DNA of 64,000 nt from Burkholderia pyrrocinia (GCF_001028665.1 NZ_CP011503.1:2604001-2668000), one strand, 5' to 3'; counted from the first letter of the stretch, positions 8,673-17,042 are shown. Numbers and translations are program-made. The notes: generated from the letters alone by a model not told the origin.

Positions 8673-9878
8673 TTACGAATTCGCGGTGGCCGGTGCGCGG
8701 CGGCGCTGCGCCATCTGCAGCACGACGAGCGCGAGTCCGGCCGCGGCGATCAGCCCGCCGACGAGCGGCACCGCCGCATAACCGAAGCCGGCCGAGATTG
8801 CCATGCCGCCGGCTGCCGCGCCGACCGCGTTGCCGAGATTGAACGCGCCGATGTTGACGGCCGACGCGAGCCCCGGCGCTTCGTGGGCCGCACGCATCAC
8901 ACGCATCTGCAGCGGCGGCACGACCGCGAACGTCGCGATACCCCACACGAGCAGCGTGACGGCGGCGCCGGCATGCGTGCTGGCGAGCAGCGGGAACGCG
9001 GCCATCGTCGCGATCAGCAGCAGCAGGAAACCGACCAGCGTGCCGTCGAGCGAGCGATCGGCCAGGCGGCCGCCCGCGATGTTGCCGATCGAGAAACCGA
9101 CGCCGATCAGCACGAGCATCGCGGTCACGAAGCCGGGCGTCGCGCCGGTCAGGTGTTCGAGCGTCGGCGCGACATACGTGTAAAGCGTGAACATCGCGCC
9201 GGCGCCGAGCACCGTCGTCCCGAGCGCGCCGAGCACGACCGGGCGGGTCAGCACCGACAGTTCGGCGCGCAGGTCGGGCATCTTGCCGGCTTCGCCCTTC
9301 GGCAGCGCGGCGAACAGGCCGGCGATCGCGATCAGGCCGAGGCCCGCGGTCGCCGCGAACGACATGCGCCAGCCGATGATCTGGCCGAGCCAGGTCGCGG
9401 CCGGTACGCCGCCGACGTTCGCGATCGTGAGACCCATGAACATCGTCGCGACCGCGCTGGCCTGCTTGTCGCGCGGCACGAGGCTGGCCGCGACCACCGA
9501 GCCGAGCCCGAAGAACGCGCCGTGGTTGAGGCTCGTCACGAGGCGGGCAAGCAGCAGCGTCGTGTAGTCCGGCGCGACTGCCGACAGCAGGTTGCCGATC
9601 GTGAAGATCGACATCAGCGCGATCAGCGCCGAGCGGCGCGACCAGCGCGCGAGCAGCAGCGTCATCAGCGGGGCGCCGACCATCACGCCGATCGCATACG
9701 CGCTGATCAGCATGCCGGCCTGCGGGATCGACACATGCACGCCGTCGGCGATCACGGGCAGCAGGCCCATCGGCGAGAACTCGGTCGTGCCGATGCCGAA
9801 CGCACCGGCGGCGAGCGCCAGCAGCGGCAGCGCGGCGCCGCCGCGCGGGCGGGAAGGAGAAGAGGTCGTGGCGTTCAC
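8673..9878 (-). CDS. MFS exporter, DHA1/AraJ-like
   Basis: A 401-residue major facilitator with 12 predicted membrane segments. Helix 1 reads FGIGTTEFSPMGLLPVIA, the pattern of AraJ-type and related sugar/drug efflux proteins, and ARWSRRSAL replaces the usual motif after helix 2. The GTG at 9878 is chosen because AGGAG lies eight bases upstream; a longer open frame continues upstream without a good site. It converges on the deacetylase gene with a 69-bp gap and looks monocistronic. The exported compound is unknown. Confidence 0.82.
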   Translation of the reverse strand: MNATTSSPSRPRGGAALPLLALAAGAFGIGTTEFSPMGLLPVIADGVHVSIPQAGMLISAYAIGVMVGAPLMTLLLARWSRRSALIALMSIFTIGNLLSAVAPDYTTLLLARLVTSLNHGAFFGLGSVVAASLVPRDKQASAVATMFMGLTIANVGGVPAATWLGQIIGWRMSFAATAGLGLIAIAGLFAALPKGEAGKMPDLRAELSVLTRPVVLGALGTTVLGAGAMFTLYTYVAPTLEHLTGATPGFVTAMLVLIGVGFSIGNIAGGRLADRSLDGTLVGFLLLLIATMAAFPLLASTHAGAAVTLLVWGIATFAVVPPLQMRVMRAAHEAPGLASAVNIGAFNLGNAVGAAAGGMAISAGFGYAAVPLVGGLIAAAGLALVVLQMAQRRRAPATANS

Positions 9879-10282
9879 GCGATGGGCTCCTGTAATCGAC
9901 GGACAACGGCACGGGGCCGTTGAGCACAGAGCGAAGTGTGCCTGCATTACTTTTGCGGAAAAAGCTGCGTGATAGCGAAATTATCTTGATTTCATGTCAA
10001 CAATGCGGAGCGCGTCCGGCGCTCCGGCGGAGCGGGCGAGCGAAGGTGTCTTGTTCGAAAGGTTTTCGAAATGAGAAGGGCGTGGCTTCCGGTTGGGGGG
10101 CGTGATCCGGCGGTGGTTCGCGACGGATCGACGATCGTCCCGCACGGCGATCCGGGAGCCTGCCGGCGATTGCACAGCGGCGTGTGGCGCGGGGGATCGA
10201 ACGGGGCGTTCATGTGCCGGCTACAACCCGGCGCGGGCATTGCGGTGCTACCTGAAACCCTTTGCCGGCGCGGCGCGCGGGC
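9879..10282. other. Intergenic region upstream of the AraJ-like exporter
   Basis: Part of a 732-bp stretch without protein genes (9879-10610). The first roughly 150 bases include an AT-rich patch near 9950-10005 that probably holds the minus-strand exporter promoter. Short open frames here on both strands have no ribosome-binding site or recognisable domain, and I do not call them. The rest of the stretch holds the candidate sRNA described separately; 10393-10610 shows nothing I can name. Confidence 0.5.
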
Positions 10283-10320
10283 AAAAAAAGCCCCGGCCAC
10301 AGGGGGACCGTGACCGGGGC
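10283..10320 (-). terminator. Strong rho-independent terminator of the candidate sRNA
   Basis: An 11-bp GC-rich stem with one G-U pair, a nine-base loop, and a run of seven Ts on the minus strand. No annotated minus-strand gene ends here; the nearest upstream one stops at 10611. Confidence 0.8.
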
Positions 10321-10357
10321 GGAAATGCATCCTCTCTTTGGCACGAGGGCTGGATGC
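10283..10357 (-). ncRNA. Candidate small RNA (about 75 nt) with intrinsic terminator
   Basis: Read on the minus strand, a -10-like TATACT at 10369-10364 is followed about seven bases later by a GCATCC/GGATGC hairpin (10357-10352 with 10332-10327) whose loop is CU-rich. A strong terminator ends it: an 11-bp stem, GCCCCGGTCAC with GTGGCCGGGGC, then seven Ts (10320-10283). No open frame with a ribosome-binding site fits inside. Promoter plus hairpin plus terminator in an otherwise empty 732-bp gap is the usual layout of a trans-acting sRNA. I cannot match it to a named RNA family, and the start point is approximate. Confidence 0.5.
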
Positions 10358-10363
10358 GCGCGA

Positions 10364-10392
10364 AGTATATTTCGGCACATGACAATTCGAAA
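10364..10392 (-). promoter_or_regulatory. Possible promoter of the candidate sRNA
   Basis: TATACT (10369-10364) has five of six consensus -10 bases. At 17-bp spacing the -35 region is TTTCGA, a weak match. The surrounding region is unusually AT-rich for this window. Confidence 0.35.
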
Positions 10393-10610
10393 TGCCGTTA
10401 AACGGCCGTTTTTGGTGTCAATTTAAGAATGCGGGCGCCCGGGTGTCCGACGTGATCGCTTTAAAAGATTCTTCGCGGACGTGATGTCGCCGTTTAGCGT
10501 GCTGCAACGTCTAAAGCGTCGGTATAACGGAGGTCGGAATCCGTTCGTGAGCCGGCGGCGCGAATCGCATCGCTCGATCGTTTGCCGCGCGCCCGGCGCC
10601 CGGCGCCCGG

Positions 10611-11522
10611 TCATTCCAGTTCGCCGGCCGCATCGCGCACGGCCGCGAGAAACCGTGCGACGACGGGCGACGGTACCGCTGCCGCGCCGTCGAACACGAA
10701 CTCGATGTCGAAGCGGCTCGCGAGCTCGTCGAGCGCGACGAGCCTGACCGTGCGCGGGCACGTCGGCGACGCGCTTTCCGGCACGAACGCACAGCCCATC
10801 CCGGCCGCGACGAGGCCGATCAGCGTCGGGATGTCGCTGCCGACCTGCGCGATGCGCGGCGTGAAGCCGGCCTGCTGGCATTGCGCCATCAGGAACCGGT
10901 GGTGCGCAGCGGAGCGCTGCGCGTCGAACCAGACGAATGGCTCGTTCGCGACGTCGGCCAGCCTGTGCGGCGCGTTGAAGCGTCCGCCCGGCGGCGCGGG
11001 CATCGCGAGCACGAAGCGGTCGCTCAGCAGCCGCACGCCCGACAGGTGCGGCGCCTCTTCGCGACGCCACGCCATGATCCCGGCGTCGAGCTGGCCGCGC
11101 ACCAGCGCGCTCGCCTGTTCGGCCGACAGCATCGGCGCGAGCGACAGCTTCACGTCCGGACACGCGTCGCGAAACGCCTTGAGGACCTTCGCGACGATGG
11201 GTAGCGGCAGGCAGTTCGGCAGCGCGCCGAGCCGCAGTTCGCCGAGCTGGCCGGCCGCGCTGCGCAACGCGCGTTCGCGGCTGTCCTGCAGTGTCGCGAG
11301 CAGGCCGGTCGCATCCTGCAGGAAGCTCGTGCCGGCCGCGGTGAGCGTGACGCCCGTGGCGCGGCGGATCAGCAGCGGCGTGCCGATCGCGTCCTCGAGT
11401 TCGCGGATCTGCCGCGACAGCGCGGGCTGGACGATGCCGGCCGCGCGGGCGCCGGCCATCACGCTGCCGGCTTGCGCGACGGCCACGAAGTAACGCAGGT
11501 GACGCAGTTCGATCTGGCGCAT
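10611..11522 (-). CDS. LysR-type transcriptional regulator
   Basis: A 303-residue LysR protein. The N-terminal helix-turn-helix spans about residues 3-62 (MRQIELRHLRYFVAVAQAGS, then QPALSRQIRELED), followed by a two-lobed effector domain. The ATG at 11522 gives the canonical N-terminus and length; the open frame extends upstream, but that part lacks the fold. It is divergent from the serine/threonine dehydratase gene at 11680 with 157 bp between, so it probably regulates that gene. CCATTCGATGG at 11571-11581 is a short palindrome in the gap that could be part of its site. The effector is unknown, possibly an amino acid. Confidence 0.87.
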   Translation of the reverse strand: MRQIELRHLRYFVAVAQAGSVMAGARAAGIVQPALSRQIRELEDAIGTPLLIRRATGVTLTAAGTSFLQDATGLLATLQDSRERALRSAAGQLGELRLGALPNCLPLPIVAKVLKAFRDACPDVKLSLAPMLSAEQASALVRGQLDAGIMAWRREEAPHLSGVRLLSDRFVLAMPAPPGGRFNAPHRLADVANEPFVWFDAQRSAAHHRFLMAQCQQAGFTPRIAQVGSDIPTLIGLVAAGMGCAFVPESASPTCPRTVRLVALDELASRFDIEFVFDGAAAVPSPVVARFLAAVRDAAGELE

Positions 11523-11679
11523 GCGGAGCCCGTTTCGGTGGATGGATATGCCTGTGAAGCATAACAAACGCCATTCGATGGTATTGGAAAGCATGACGCG
11601 CGTGCCGTACGATGACCGTCGTTGCCGCACTCGTTCGCGAGTCGCGTGCGTTCCCTCCGTTCCGATCGTGTCCCGCCCC

Positions 11680-12600
11680 ATGCCGCTTCATATCCCGACC
11701 CCTTATATCCGCTCGCAAATCGCGTCCCGCCGGCTCGGCAGGACCATCCGGCTGAAGCTCGACGCGCTGCAGCCGTCGGGCTCGTTCAAGCTGCGCGGCA
11801 TCGGCGCCGTTTGCGAAGCGCGGCACGCGGCCGGCGCGCGGCGGTTCGTGTCGTCGTCGGGCGGCAACGCGGGCATCGCGGTCGCGTATTGCGGCCGCGA
11901 ACTCGGCGTCCCGGTGCGCGTCGTCGTGCCGGAAAGCGCGTCGGCCCGCGCGCGCGAGCTGATCCGCGTCGAGGGCGCGGAGCTGGTCGTGCACGGCGCG
12001 AGCTGGGCCGAGGCGAACGCGTTCGCGCAGTCGGCGCTCGGCGAGCACGACGCGTTCGTGCATCCGTTCGACGACCGCGTGCTGTGGCAGGGCCACGCGA
12101 CGATGATCGACGAGATGGCGGCCGTCGGCCCGAAGCCCGACGCGGTCGTGCTCGCGGTCGGCGGCGGCGGGCTGCTGTGCGGCGTGCTCGAAGGGCTGGC
12201 GCGTAACGGCTGGCACGACGTGCCGGTCGTCGCGGCCGAAACGGAAGGCGCCGACTGCTATGCGCGCTCGCTCGCGCAGGGGCGCCCGGTCGAATTGCCG
12301 GCGATCACGAGCATCGCGACGTCGCTCGGCGCGAAGCGGCCGTGCGACACGGCGGTCGAATGGGCGACGCGGCACGAGATCCATCCTGTCGTCGTGTCCG
12401 ATGCGGACGCGGTGGCCGCGTCGCTGCGGTTCCTCGACGAGCATCGGATCGTCGTCGAGCCCGCGTGCGGCGCCGCGCTGGCCGCGCTCGAGCGGCCGGT
12501 GCCGGTGCTCGCGTCGGCATCGGACATCGCCGTGATCGTCTGCGGCGGCGTGACGGCGACCGTCGAGCATCTGCAGACGCTGCGCGCGACGTTGCGGTAA
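11680..12600 (+). CDS. PLP-dependent serine/threonine dehydratase family protein
   Basis: Fold-type II pyridoxal-phosphate enzyme that deaminates L-serine or L-threonine to a 2-oxo acid and ammonia. Lys37 in SGSFKLRG is the cofactor lysine, SSSGGNAG (58-65) and VGGGGLLCG are phosphate-binding loops. At 306 residues there is no C-terminal regulatory ACT domain, so it resembles catabolic serine dehydratases of the SDS type. ATG 11680 gives the family-like MPLHIPTPY start; GTG 11668 is an alternative, and neither has a strong ribosome-binding site. The last 28 bases are the first part of a 126-bp tandem duplication. A divergent LysR gene is the likely regulator. Confidence 0.85.
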   Translation: MPLHIPTPYIRSQIASRRLGRTIRLKLDALQPSGSFKLRGIGAVCEARHAAGARRFVSSSGGNAGIAVAYCGRELGVPVRVVVPESASARARELIRVEGAELVVHGASWAEANAFAQSALGEHDAFVHPFDDRVLWQGHATMIDEMAAVGPKPDAVVLAVGGGGLLCGVLEGLARNGWHDVPVVAAETEGADCYARSLAQGRPVELPAITSIATSLGAKRPCDTAVEWATRHEIHPVVVSDADAVAASLRFLDEHRIVVEPACGAALAALERPVPVLASASDIAVIVCGGVTATVEHLQTLRATLR

Positions 12601-12824
12601 ACGGAGAAGCCGGCACGCAAGTTGGTTGGGTGACGGAAGGACGATCGTCGACTTTGGCGACCTCGGGCATTGGCTGCGCGTGGTTTGTCGCGAAGCGTGC
12701 AGACGCTGCACACGACGTTGCGGTAAACGGAGAAGCCGGCACGCAAGTTGGTTGGGTGACGGAAGGACGATCGTCGACTTTGGCGACCTCGGGCATCGGC
12801 CGCGCATGGTTTGCCGCGAAGCGT
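12573..12824. repeat. 126-bp tandem duplication, two copies
   Basis: Copy 1 is 12573-12698 and copy 2 is 12699-12824, nearly identical, with scattered single-base differences (for example TGCGCGCGAC against TGCACACGAC near the start, and CATTGGCTGCGCG against CATCGGCCGCGCA near the end). Copy 1 contains the last codons and TAA of the dehydratase gene, so copy 2 carries a duplicated gene tail and stop. The period is 42 codons exactly. Differences between copies suggest the duplication is not recent or is under little constraint. No transposase or target-site signature is visible. Confidence 0.95.
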
Positions 12825-12996
12825 CGATGTCACGTTTCCGTTATTGCAATGGCGGAAACGCAGCCGGCAGGCAGCCGGAGGCGCGGATATTCCTGCGGGG
12901 GATGAAGGGGAAGGGATGCGTATCGTCGCGCCGCGCCGGATGCGGGCGGGTGCGACGATACGGAAGGCCAGTTGGACCGCCGGTCAGGACGGCCAG
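12825..12996. repeat. Intergenic stretch with two inverted repeats
   Basis: CGTTTCCG (12833-12840) pairs with CGGAAACG (12853-12860). CGTATCGTCGC (12919-12929) pairs perfectly with GCGACGATACG (12952-12962). The second lies just downstream of the minus-strand lipoprotein gene and may act as a terminator or 3' stabiliser, although no T-run follows. No gene is visible here. Confidence 0.6.
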
Positions 12997-14127
12997 TCAG
13001 TTCGCGGTCGGTGCGCTCGCGCCGGACGGCGCGGACGACGCGACGGGGTTCGCAGCAGCGGGGGCGGGCGTTTTGTCCGCCGGCGCAGGCGATGCGCTCG
13101 ACGGTGCGGATGCCGATGCGGGTGCGGATGTTGCGGCCCCAGGCACCGGCGCCGGCACGGCCGATGCCGGCGTAGCAGCGGCCGGCCCCGATACGGCGGG
13201 AGTCGATGCCGCGACGGCGGGCAACGAAGCGGGGCTGGAAGTGCGTGCCGGCGCGGAAACCGGTGCGGCAACCGAAGCCGACGCAGGCACCGAACCGGAA
13301 GCTGACGCAGGTGCGGAAGCCGACGCGGCCACCGAACCAGACGCCGCCACCGGCGCGACAGCACGCATCGCAGCCGGCGCGATAACGGCCGACGCCGCGG
13401 TCGGCACTGCAATCGCGCCCGACCCGGGCGTGACACCCGGCACCGAAAGCGGCACCGGCGCCGCGGGCGGCGTCGGCACGACCGGCGTCGTCATCTTCAT
13501 CGGTTCGCCCTGCGGCGTCGGCGCAGGCTCGGGCAGCGGCGTGACGGGTTCCTTCTCGGCGGCCTTCACGGTGGCGCGGTCGCGGCGGGCCGGGTCGATC
13601 TTCAGGAAATGGTCGACGAGATTGAAGAAGCGCTCGTAGAACACGCCGGCGGGAATCGTCTCGCTCGCGGTCTTGACGAGCGCATCGTCGCTCGACCCGA
13701 TCGGCAGCGACAGCGAGCCGAACACGCTGAGGCCGACGCTGGCCGACGTATTCGACTTCTTCAGCGTGTAGCGGTCCTGCACCGCGTTCACGTACGCGAT
13801 GCTCGACGAGCCGTCCGCGGTCGCATCCGCGCACACGACGTGAAACTCGATCACGACGTGCATGTCGTTGTTCGGCTGGAAATTCTTGCTGCCGTCGACC
13901 GCGTCGTTGCGCGACGACGACACCACATAACCCTGGCTCAACAGTGCGCGCCGCGCGGCCTCGCAGGCCGCGTCGGATTTCGAGTGGAACGTATGCGCAT
14001 ACGGGCTGGTCGCCGCGTCGAACTGTTCCTGCTGGTAGATCGGCTTGGGCGGCGACGAGCACGCCGCCAGCACGGTCGCGGCCGCGAGCGCGCACGAAAC
14101 GGAAAACAGGCGAAATCGGTTGTGCAT
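12997..14127 (-). CDS. DUF2242 family lipoprotein with Pro/Ala/Ser-rich tail
   Basis: A 376-residue lipoprotein whose signal peptide ends in the lipobox L-A-A-C with Cys23. The folded DUF2242 part covers about residues 24-185 and contains three further cysteines in the first 100 residues. From about 190 to the end the chain is almost only Pro, Ala, Ser, Val and Thr, a low-complexity linker-like tail. The ATG at 14127 is chosen because the signal peptide starts there. The function of DUF2242 is unknown; the tail may span the periplasm or reach the cell wall. The tail's DNA is repetitive GCC/GCG/GGC sequence, a possible site of length variation. Confidence 0.82.
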   Translation of the reverse strand: MHNRFRLFSVSCALAAATVLAACSSPPKPIYQQEQFDAATSPYAHTFHSKSDAACEAARRALLSQGYVVSSSRNDAVDGSKNFQPNNDMHVVIEFHVVCADATADGSSSIAYVNAVQDRYTLKKSNTSASVGLSVFGSLSLPIGSSDDALVKTASETIPAGVFYERFFNLVDHFLKIDPARRDRATVKAAEKEPVTPLPEPAPTPQGEPMKMTTPVVPTPPAAPVPLSVPGVTPGSGAIAVPTAASAVIAPAAMRAVAPVAASGSVAASASAPASASGSVPASASVAAPVSAPARTSSPASLPAVAASTPAVSGPAAATPASAVPAPVPGAATSAPASASAPSSASPAPADKTPAPAAANPVASSAPSGASAPTAN

Positions 14128-14354
14128 GGCGTCTTTCAGAAGGCTCGGCGAGCTGCAGCGCCGGGTTGCGCGCGTCGCGCGGCAACCGGATGGCGGCCGT
14201 CGCGCAAGGGCGGGGCCGGTAATGGGCGCGTGGCAATCTCGGATGGCCGGGGCGTCATTATAGTTTCGTTTGATGTCGCGCTCGCTTCCGGCGCTGTTTC
14301 CGCCCATGACAGTTTCGGCGAGCCGTTACCGGCGAGACCGATCGCGAACAGGCG

Positions 14355-15248
14355 CTAGCCGGCCGGCGACGGCCGCGCGGAAGCCAGCAATTGCGACGTC
14401 AGCGGATGATGTTCGCCGCGCCGCGAGCGGATCGCGTGGATCTCCTCGGTCACGTCGCCTGCGCGCCCGAGCCGCCTGAGGCCGCGCAGCAGCGACGCGT
14501 CGTTCGCGCCGAGCTCGCTCAGCGGAAACACGCCGAGGCCGCGCGCCGCGAACACGGCCATCAGCGCGCTGTCCTCGAATTCCCCGGCTACCCGCGGCAC
14601 GATCCGTTCGCCTTCCAGCCACAGGTCGAGGCGCGCGCGCAGCGCCGAATGCGCGGTCGGCAGCAGCACGGGCAGGTCGGCCAGGCATTGCGGGAAGCGT
14701 TGCCGCGCGTCCGGCGTGACGAGCGCCGCGGGGCCATACCAGTCGACCGGCGACGCGACCAGCCGCTCGCTCGTCACGCGCAGGTTCGACCCCGACGGCG
14801 CGCCCTGGCCGGCCAGCACGAGATCGAGATGATGCAGCGCGAGTTCCGCGAGCAGCGCATCGTGCTCGCCCTCGTGGCACAGCAGCCGCAGCGTGGGCGT
14901 GTCGAGCACGGGCGCGAGGATCGCATGCGCGGCGAGCTTGGAGATGCCGTCAGCGAGGCCGACCGCGAGCCGCACGGTCGGCTGGCTGGCCGCCGCGCGC
15001 ACTTCGTCGGGAATCAGCCGCCCCATCTCGAAGATCACCTCCGCGCGCGCATACGCGGCCTGGCCCGCGTCGGTCATCGCGACGCCGCGCCCGGCCGGGC
15101 GCAACAACTGGTGCCCGAGCGATTTCTCGAGCTCGCGCACCTGCGCGCTGATCGTCTGCACGGCCATGTCGAGCCGCCCGGCCGCGCGCGCGAAGCCGCC
15201 TTCCTTCACGACGACCCAGAAATAGTACAGATGTCGGAAATTGAGCAT
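14355..15248 (-). CDS. LysR-type regulator, NhaR-like
   Basis: A 297-residue regulator beginning MLNFRHLYYFWVVVKEGGFA, the characteristic start of the NhaR subgroup that responds to sodium or other stress in enteric bacteria. The helix-turn-helix is at about 5-62 (MAVQTISAQVRELEKSLGHQL) and the effector domain at 90-290. It is divergent from the TerC gene at 15357 across 108 bp containing a LysR-type T-N11-A site, so TerC is the likely target. No Na+/H+ antiporter gene is adjacent, unlike the enteric nhaAR arrangement, so the signal may differ. Confidence 0.85.
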   Translation of the reverse strand: MLNFRHLYYFWVVVKEGGFARAAGRLDMAVQTISAQVRELEKSLGHQLLRPAGRGVAMTDAGQAAYARAEVIFEMGRLIPDEVRAAASQPTVRLAVGLADGISKLAAHAILAPVLDTPTLRLLCHEGEHDALLAELALHHLDLVLAGQGAPSGSNLRVTSERLVASPVDWYGPAALVTPDARQRFPQCLADLPVLLPTAHSALRARLDLWLEGERIVPRVAGEFEDSALMAVFAARGLGVFPLSELGANDASLLRGLRRLGRAGDVTEEIHAIRSRRGEHHPLTSQLLASARPSPAG

Positions 15249-15259
15249 CGGATCGAAAC

Positions 15260-15274
15260 TTCGGAAAAACCGAA
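15260..15274. promoter_or_regulatory. T-N11-A palindrome, candidate LysR site
   Basis: TTCGGAAAAACCGAA is a perfect interrupted palindrome containing TCGG-N5-CCGA, the LysR T-N11-A form. It lies 12 bp upstream of the NhaR-like start codon and about 80 bp from the terC start, suited to autorepression and activation of the divergent gene. Confidence 0.5.
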
Positions 15275-15356
15275 CCAAAAGTAAGATTTTCGCTGATTTT
15301 TTCGAAGTCCGGGTCGGCATATCATCGGGCTTTCCACTTTCGTATCGGCCCATTTC

Positions 15357-16112
15357 ATGGACTACCTGCTGACGCTTGCCGTCGACCCTGCCGTCTGGGC
15401 TGCGCTCCTGACGCTCGTCGTGATGGAAGTCGTGCTCGGCATCGACAACCTGATCTTCATCTCGATCCTCAGCAACAAGCTGCCCGAAGCGCAGCGCGCC
15501 CGCACGCAGCGCCTCGGCATCGCGCTCGCGCTGGTGATGCGCCTCGCGTTGCTCGGCAGCGTCGCGTGGATCGCGAGCCTCACCGAACCCGTGTTCACGC
15601 TCTTCGACCACGCGTTCTCGTGGCGCGACATGATCCTGCTGTCGGGCGGCCTGTTCCTCGTGTGGAAGGCGACCACCGAGATTCATCACCACGTGTCGCA
15701 CGACGGTGACGGCGAGGGCGGTTCCGGCGGCGCGGCCGGCCTGACGGTGTGGGCCGCGATCGGCCAGATCGTGATGCTCGACATCGTGTTCTCGATCGAC
15801 AGCATCGTGACCGCGATCGGCATGACCGAGCACATCCCGATCATGTTCGTCGCGGTGATCGTCGCCGTGGCCGTGATGCTGTTCGCTGCGCAACCGCTCG
15901 CACGCTTCATCGACCGCAACCCGACCATCGTGATGCTTGCGCTGTCGTTCCTGGTCGTGATCGGCATGACGCTGATCGCCGAAGGCTTCGGCTCGCACGT
16001 GCCGAAGGGTTACATCTACGCGGCGATGGCGTTCTCGGCTTTCGTCGAGGGCATGAACATGCTGGCGCGGCGCGCGAAGGCGAAGCGCGCGGCACGGGTG
16101 GAAGGCCACTGA
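15357..16112 (+). CDS. TerC family integral membrane protein
   Basis: A 251-residue protein with about seven membrane segments and the TerC signatures [12 protein letters not shown] near residue 25 and [12 protein letters not shown] near 145, whose acidic residues in the membrane are thought to bind metal. TerC homologues are linked to tellurite resistance, manganese efflux and metal loading of exported proteins. A His-rich cytoplasmic loop (HHHVSHDGD) lies between helices 3 and 4. The short zinc-ribbon gene follows 80 bp downstream, and the NhaR-like regulator is divergent. Confidence 0.88.
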   Translation: MDYLLTLAVDPAVWAALLTLVVMEVVLGIDNLIFISILSNKLPEAQRARTQRLGIALALVMRLALLGSVAWIASLTEPVFTLFDHAFSWRDMILLSGGLFLVWKATTEIHHHVSHDGDGEGGSGGAAGLTVWAAIGQIVMLDIVFSIDSIVTAIGMTEHIPIMFVAVIVAVAVMLFAAQPLARFIDRNPTIVMLALSFLVVIGMTLIAEGFGSHVPKGYIYAAMAFSAFVEGMNMLARRAKAKRAARVEGH

Positions 16113-16192
16113 GCCAGCGCGCGTGACGGCGGCCGCCGAGGCCGCCGGCTCGCGCGTCTTCATACGGAATTCGCACGGAAAGGAGCAACACG

Positions 16193-16504
16193 ATGAAATG
16201 CCCTGTCTGCAAGACGCCTGACCTGCTGATGGCCGAGCGCCAGTCGATCGAGATCGACTACTGCCCGACGTGCCGCGGCGTGTGGCTCGATCGCGGCGAA
16301 CTCGACAAGCTGATCGCCCGTGAGGGCGGCGATGCGCCGGCGCGCCGCGACGAGCCGGCTGCGTCGCGTGACACCCACGCCCACACCCACGCGCCGAGCG
16401 ATCGCGACAACTGGGGGCGCGACACTCGCTCGCACGACGACCGTCACCGGCACGACGGCCAGCGCCGTCGCAAATCGATGTTCGATCTGTTCGATTTCGA
16501 TTGA
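16193..16504 (+). CDS. TFIIB-type zinc-ribbon protein
   Basis: A 103-residue cytosolic protein. Residues 1-45 form a zinc ribbon with two CxxC knuckles (MKCPVCKTP and YCPTCRGVWLDRGEL), the zf-TFIIB family. The remainder is charged and rich in His, Asp and Arg, probably disordered and possibly metal-binding, ending in MFDLFDFD. A good ribosome-binding site (AAAGGAG) precedes the ATG. It is downstream of terC and probably cotranscribed, and a terminator follows. The function of this family in bacteria is not established. Confidence 0.82.
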   Translation: MKCPVCKTPDLLMAERQSIEIDYCPTCRGVWLDRGELDKLIAREGGDAPARRDEPAASRDTHAHTHAPSDRDNWGRDTRSHDDRHRHDGQRRRKSMFDLFDFD

Positions 16505-16546
16505 ATCCGGATACGGTGCGCACGCACACGCGTCGCCCGATGCAAG

Positions 16547-16583
16547 AAAGCCCCGCCCGGCATCGCGCCCGGCGGGGCTTTTT
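16547..16583 (+). terminator. Rho-independent terminator after zinc-ribbon gene
   Basis: AAGCCCCGCC...GGCGGGGCTTTTT forms an eight-pair GC stem (longer with one mismatch) and ends in five Ts on the + strand. It lies between convergent genes. Confidence 0.8.
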
Positions 16584-16615
16584 CATGCTCGTCGCCTCAC
16601 GACACGCGCCAACGC

Positions 16616-17026
16616 TTACGCGTTGCCTGCCGTCACATCGATGCGGCGCGGACGTGTTTCTTCGCGGCGCGGAATCGTCAGCGTCAGCACGCCGTCACGC
16701 AGGTTCGCGTCGATCCTCGACGTGTCGAGATCGGGGCTCAGCACGAAGGTACGTGCATAACGCGGCGCGCGGACTTCGGCGTGCCGCACGCGCAGGTCGG
16801 CCGGCGTGTCGATCTGCGTATCGGCTTCGATCGTCAGCGTGTTGTCGTACACCTTTACGTCGAGGTTCTCGCGCGGCACGCCGGGCAGGTCGGCCCGCAG
16901 CGTGACGCCGAGATTGTTCTCGACGATGTCGACGGCCGGCGTAATCGCGGGCCGGCGCGCGGCGTCGGCGGCGGCCGGGTGAGCAGTGGCGGTGTGGCGT
17001 TCGGCCACGGTCGGGTTCGTATTCAT
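16616..17026 (-). CDS. Small heat-shock protein (Hsp20/alpha-crystallin), second of a pair
   Basis: ATP-independent holdase chaperone in the cytosol that binds unfolding proteins. In this 136-residue protein the alpha-crystallin domain is about residues 30-120: the VDIVENNLGVTLRADLPGV strand, and the DGVLTLTIP consensus near the end followed by a short basic tail with an IDV motif. The ATG at 17026 follows AGGA. It lies 16 bp downstream of the first Hsp20 gene and is surely cotranscribed with it. The two paralogues may form mixed oligomers. Confidence 0.88.
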   Translation of the reverse strand: MNTNPTVAERHTATAHPAAADAARRPAITPAVDIVENNLGVTLRADLPGVPRENLDVKVYDNTLTIEADTQIDTPADLRVRHAEVRAPRYARTFVLSPDLDTSRIDANLRDGVLTLTIPRREETRPRRIDVTAGNA

Positions 17027-17042
17027 GTCGGTATCCTGAAGA

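Noticed and set aside
10071..10401. Two plus-strand frames of 80 and 102 residues across the sRNA region
   Set aside because: They run over the terminator hairpin and lack a ribosome-binding site.
12258..12833. Minus-strand frame of about 190 residues containing an internal repeat
   Set aside because: It lies antisense to the dehydratase and its repeat is only the DNA duplication read in another frame; no domain or ribosome-binding site.
13609..14358. Plus-strand frame of 249 residues opposite the DUF2242 gene
   Set aside because: Arg-rich shadow of the real gene, with no family resemblance.
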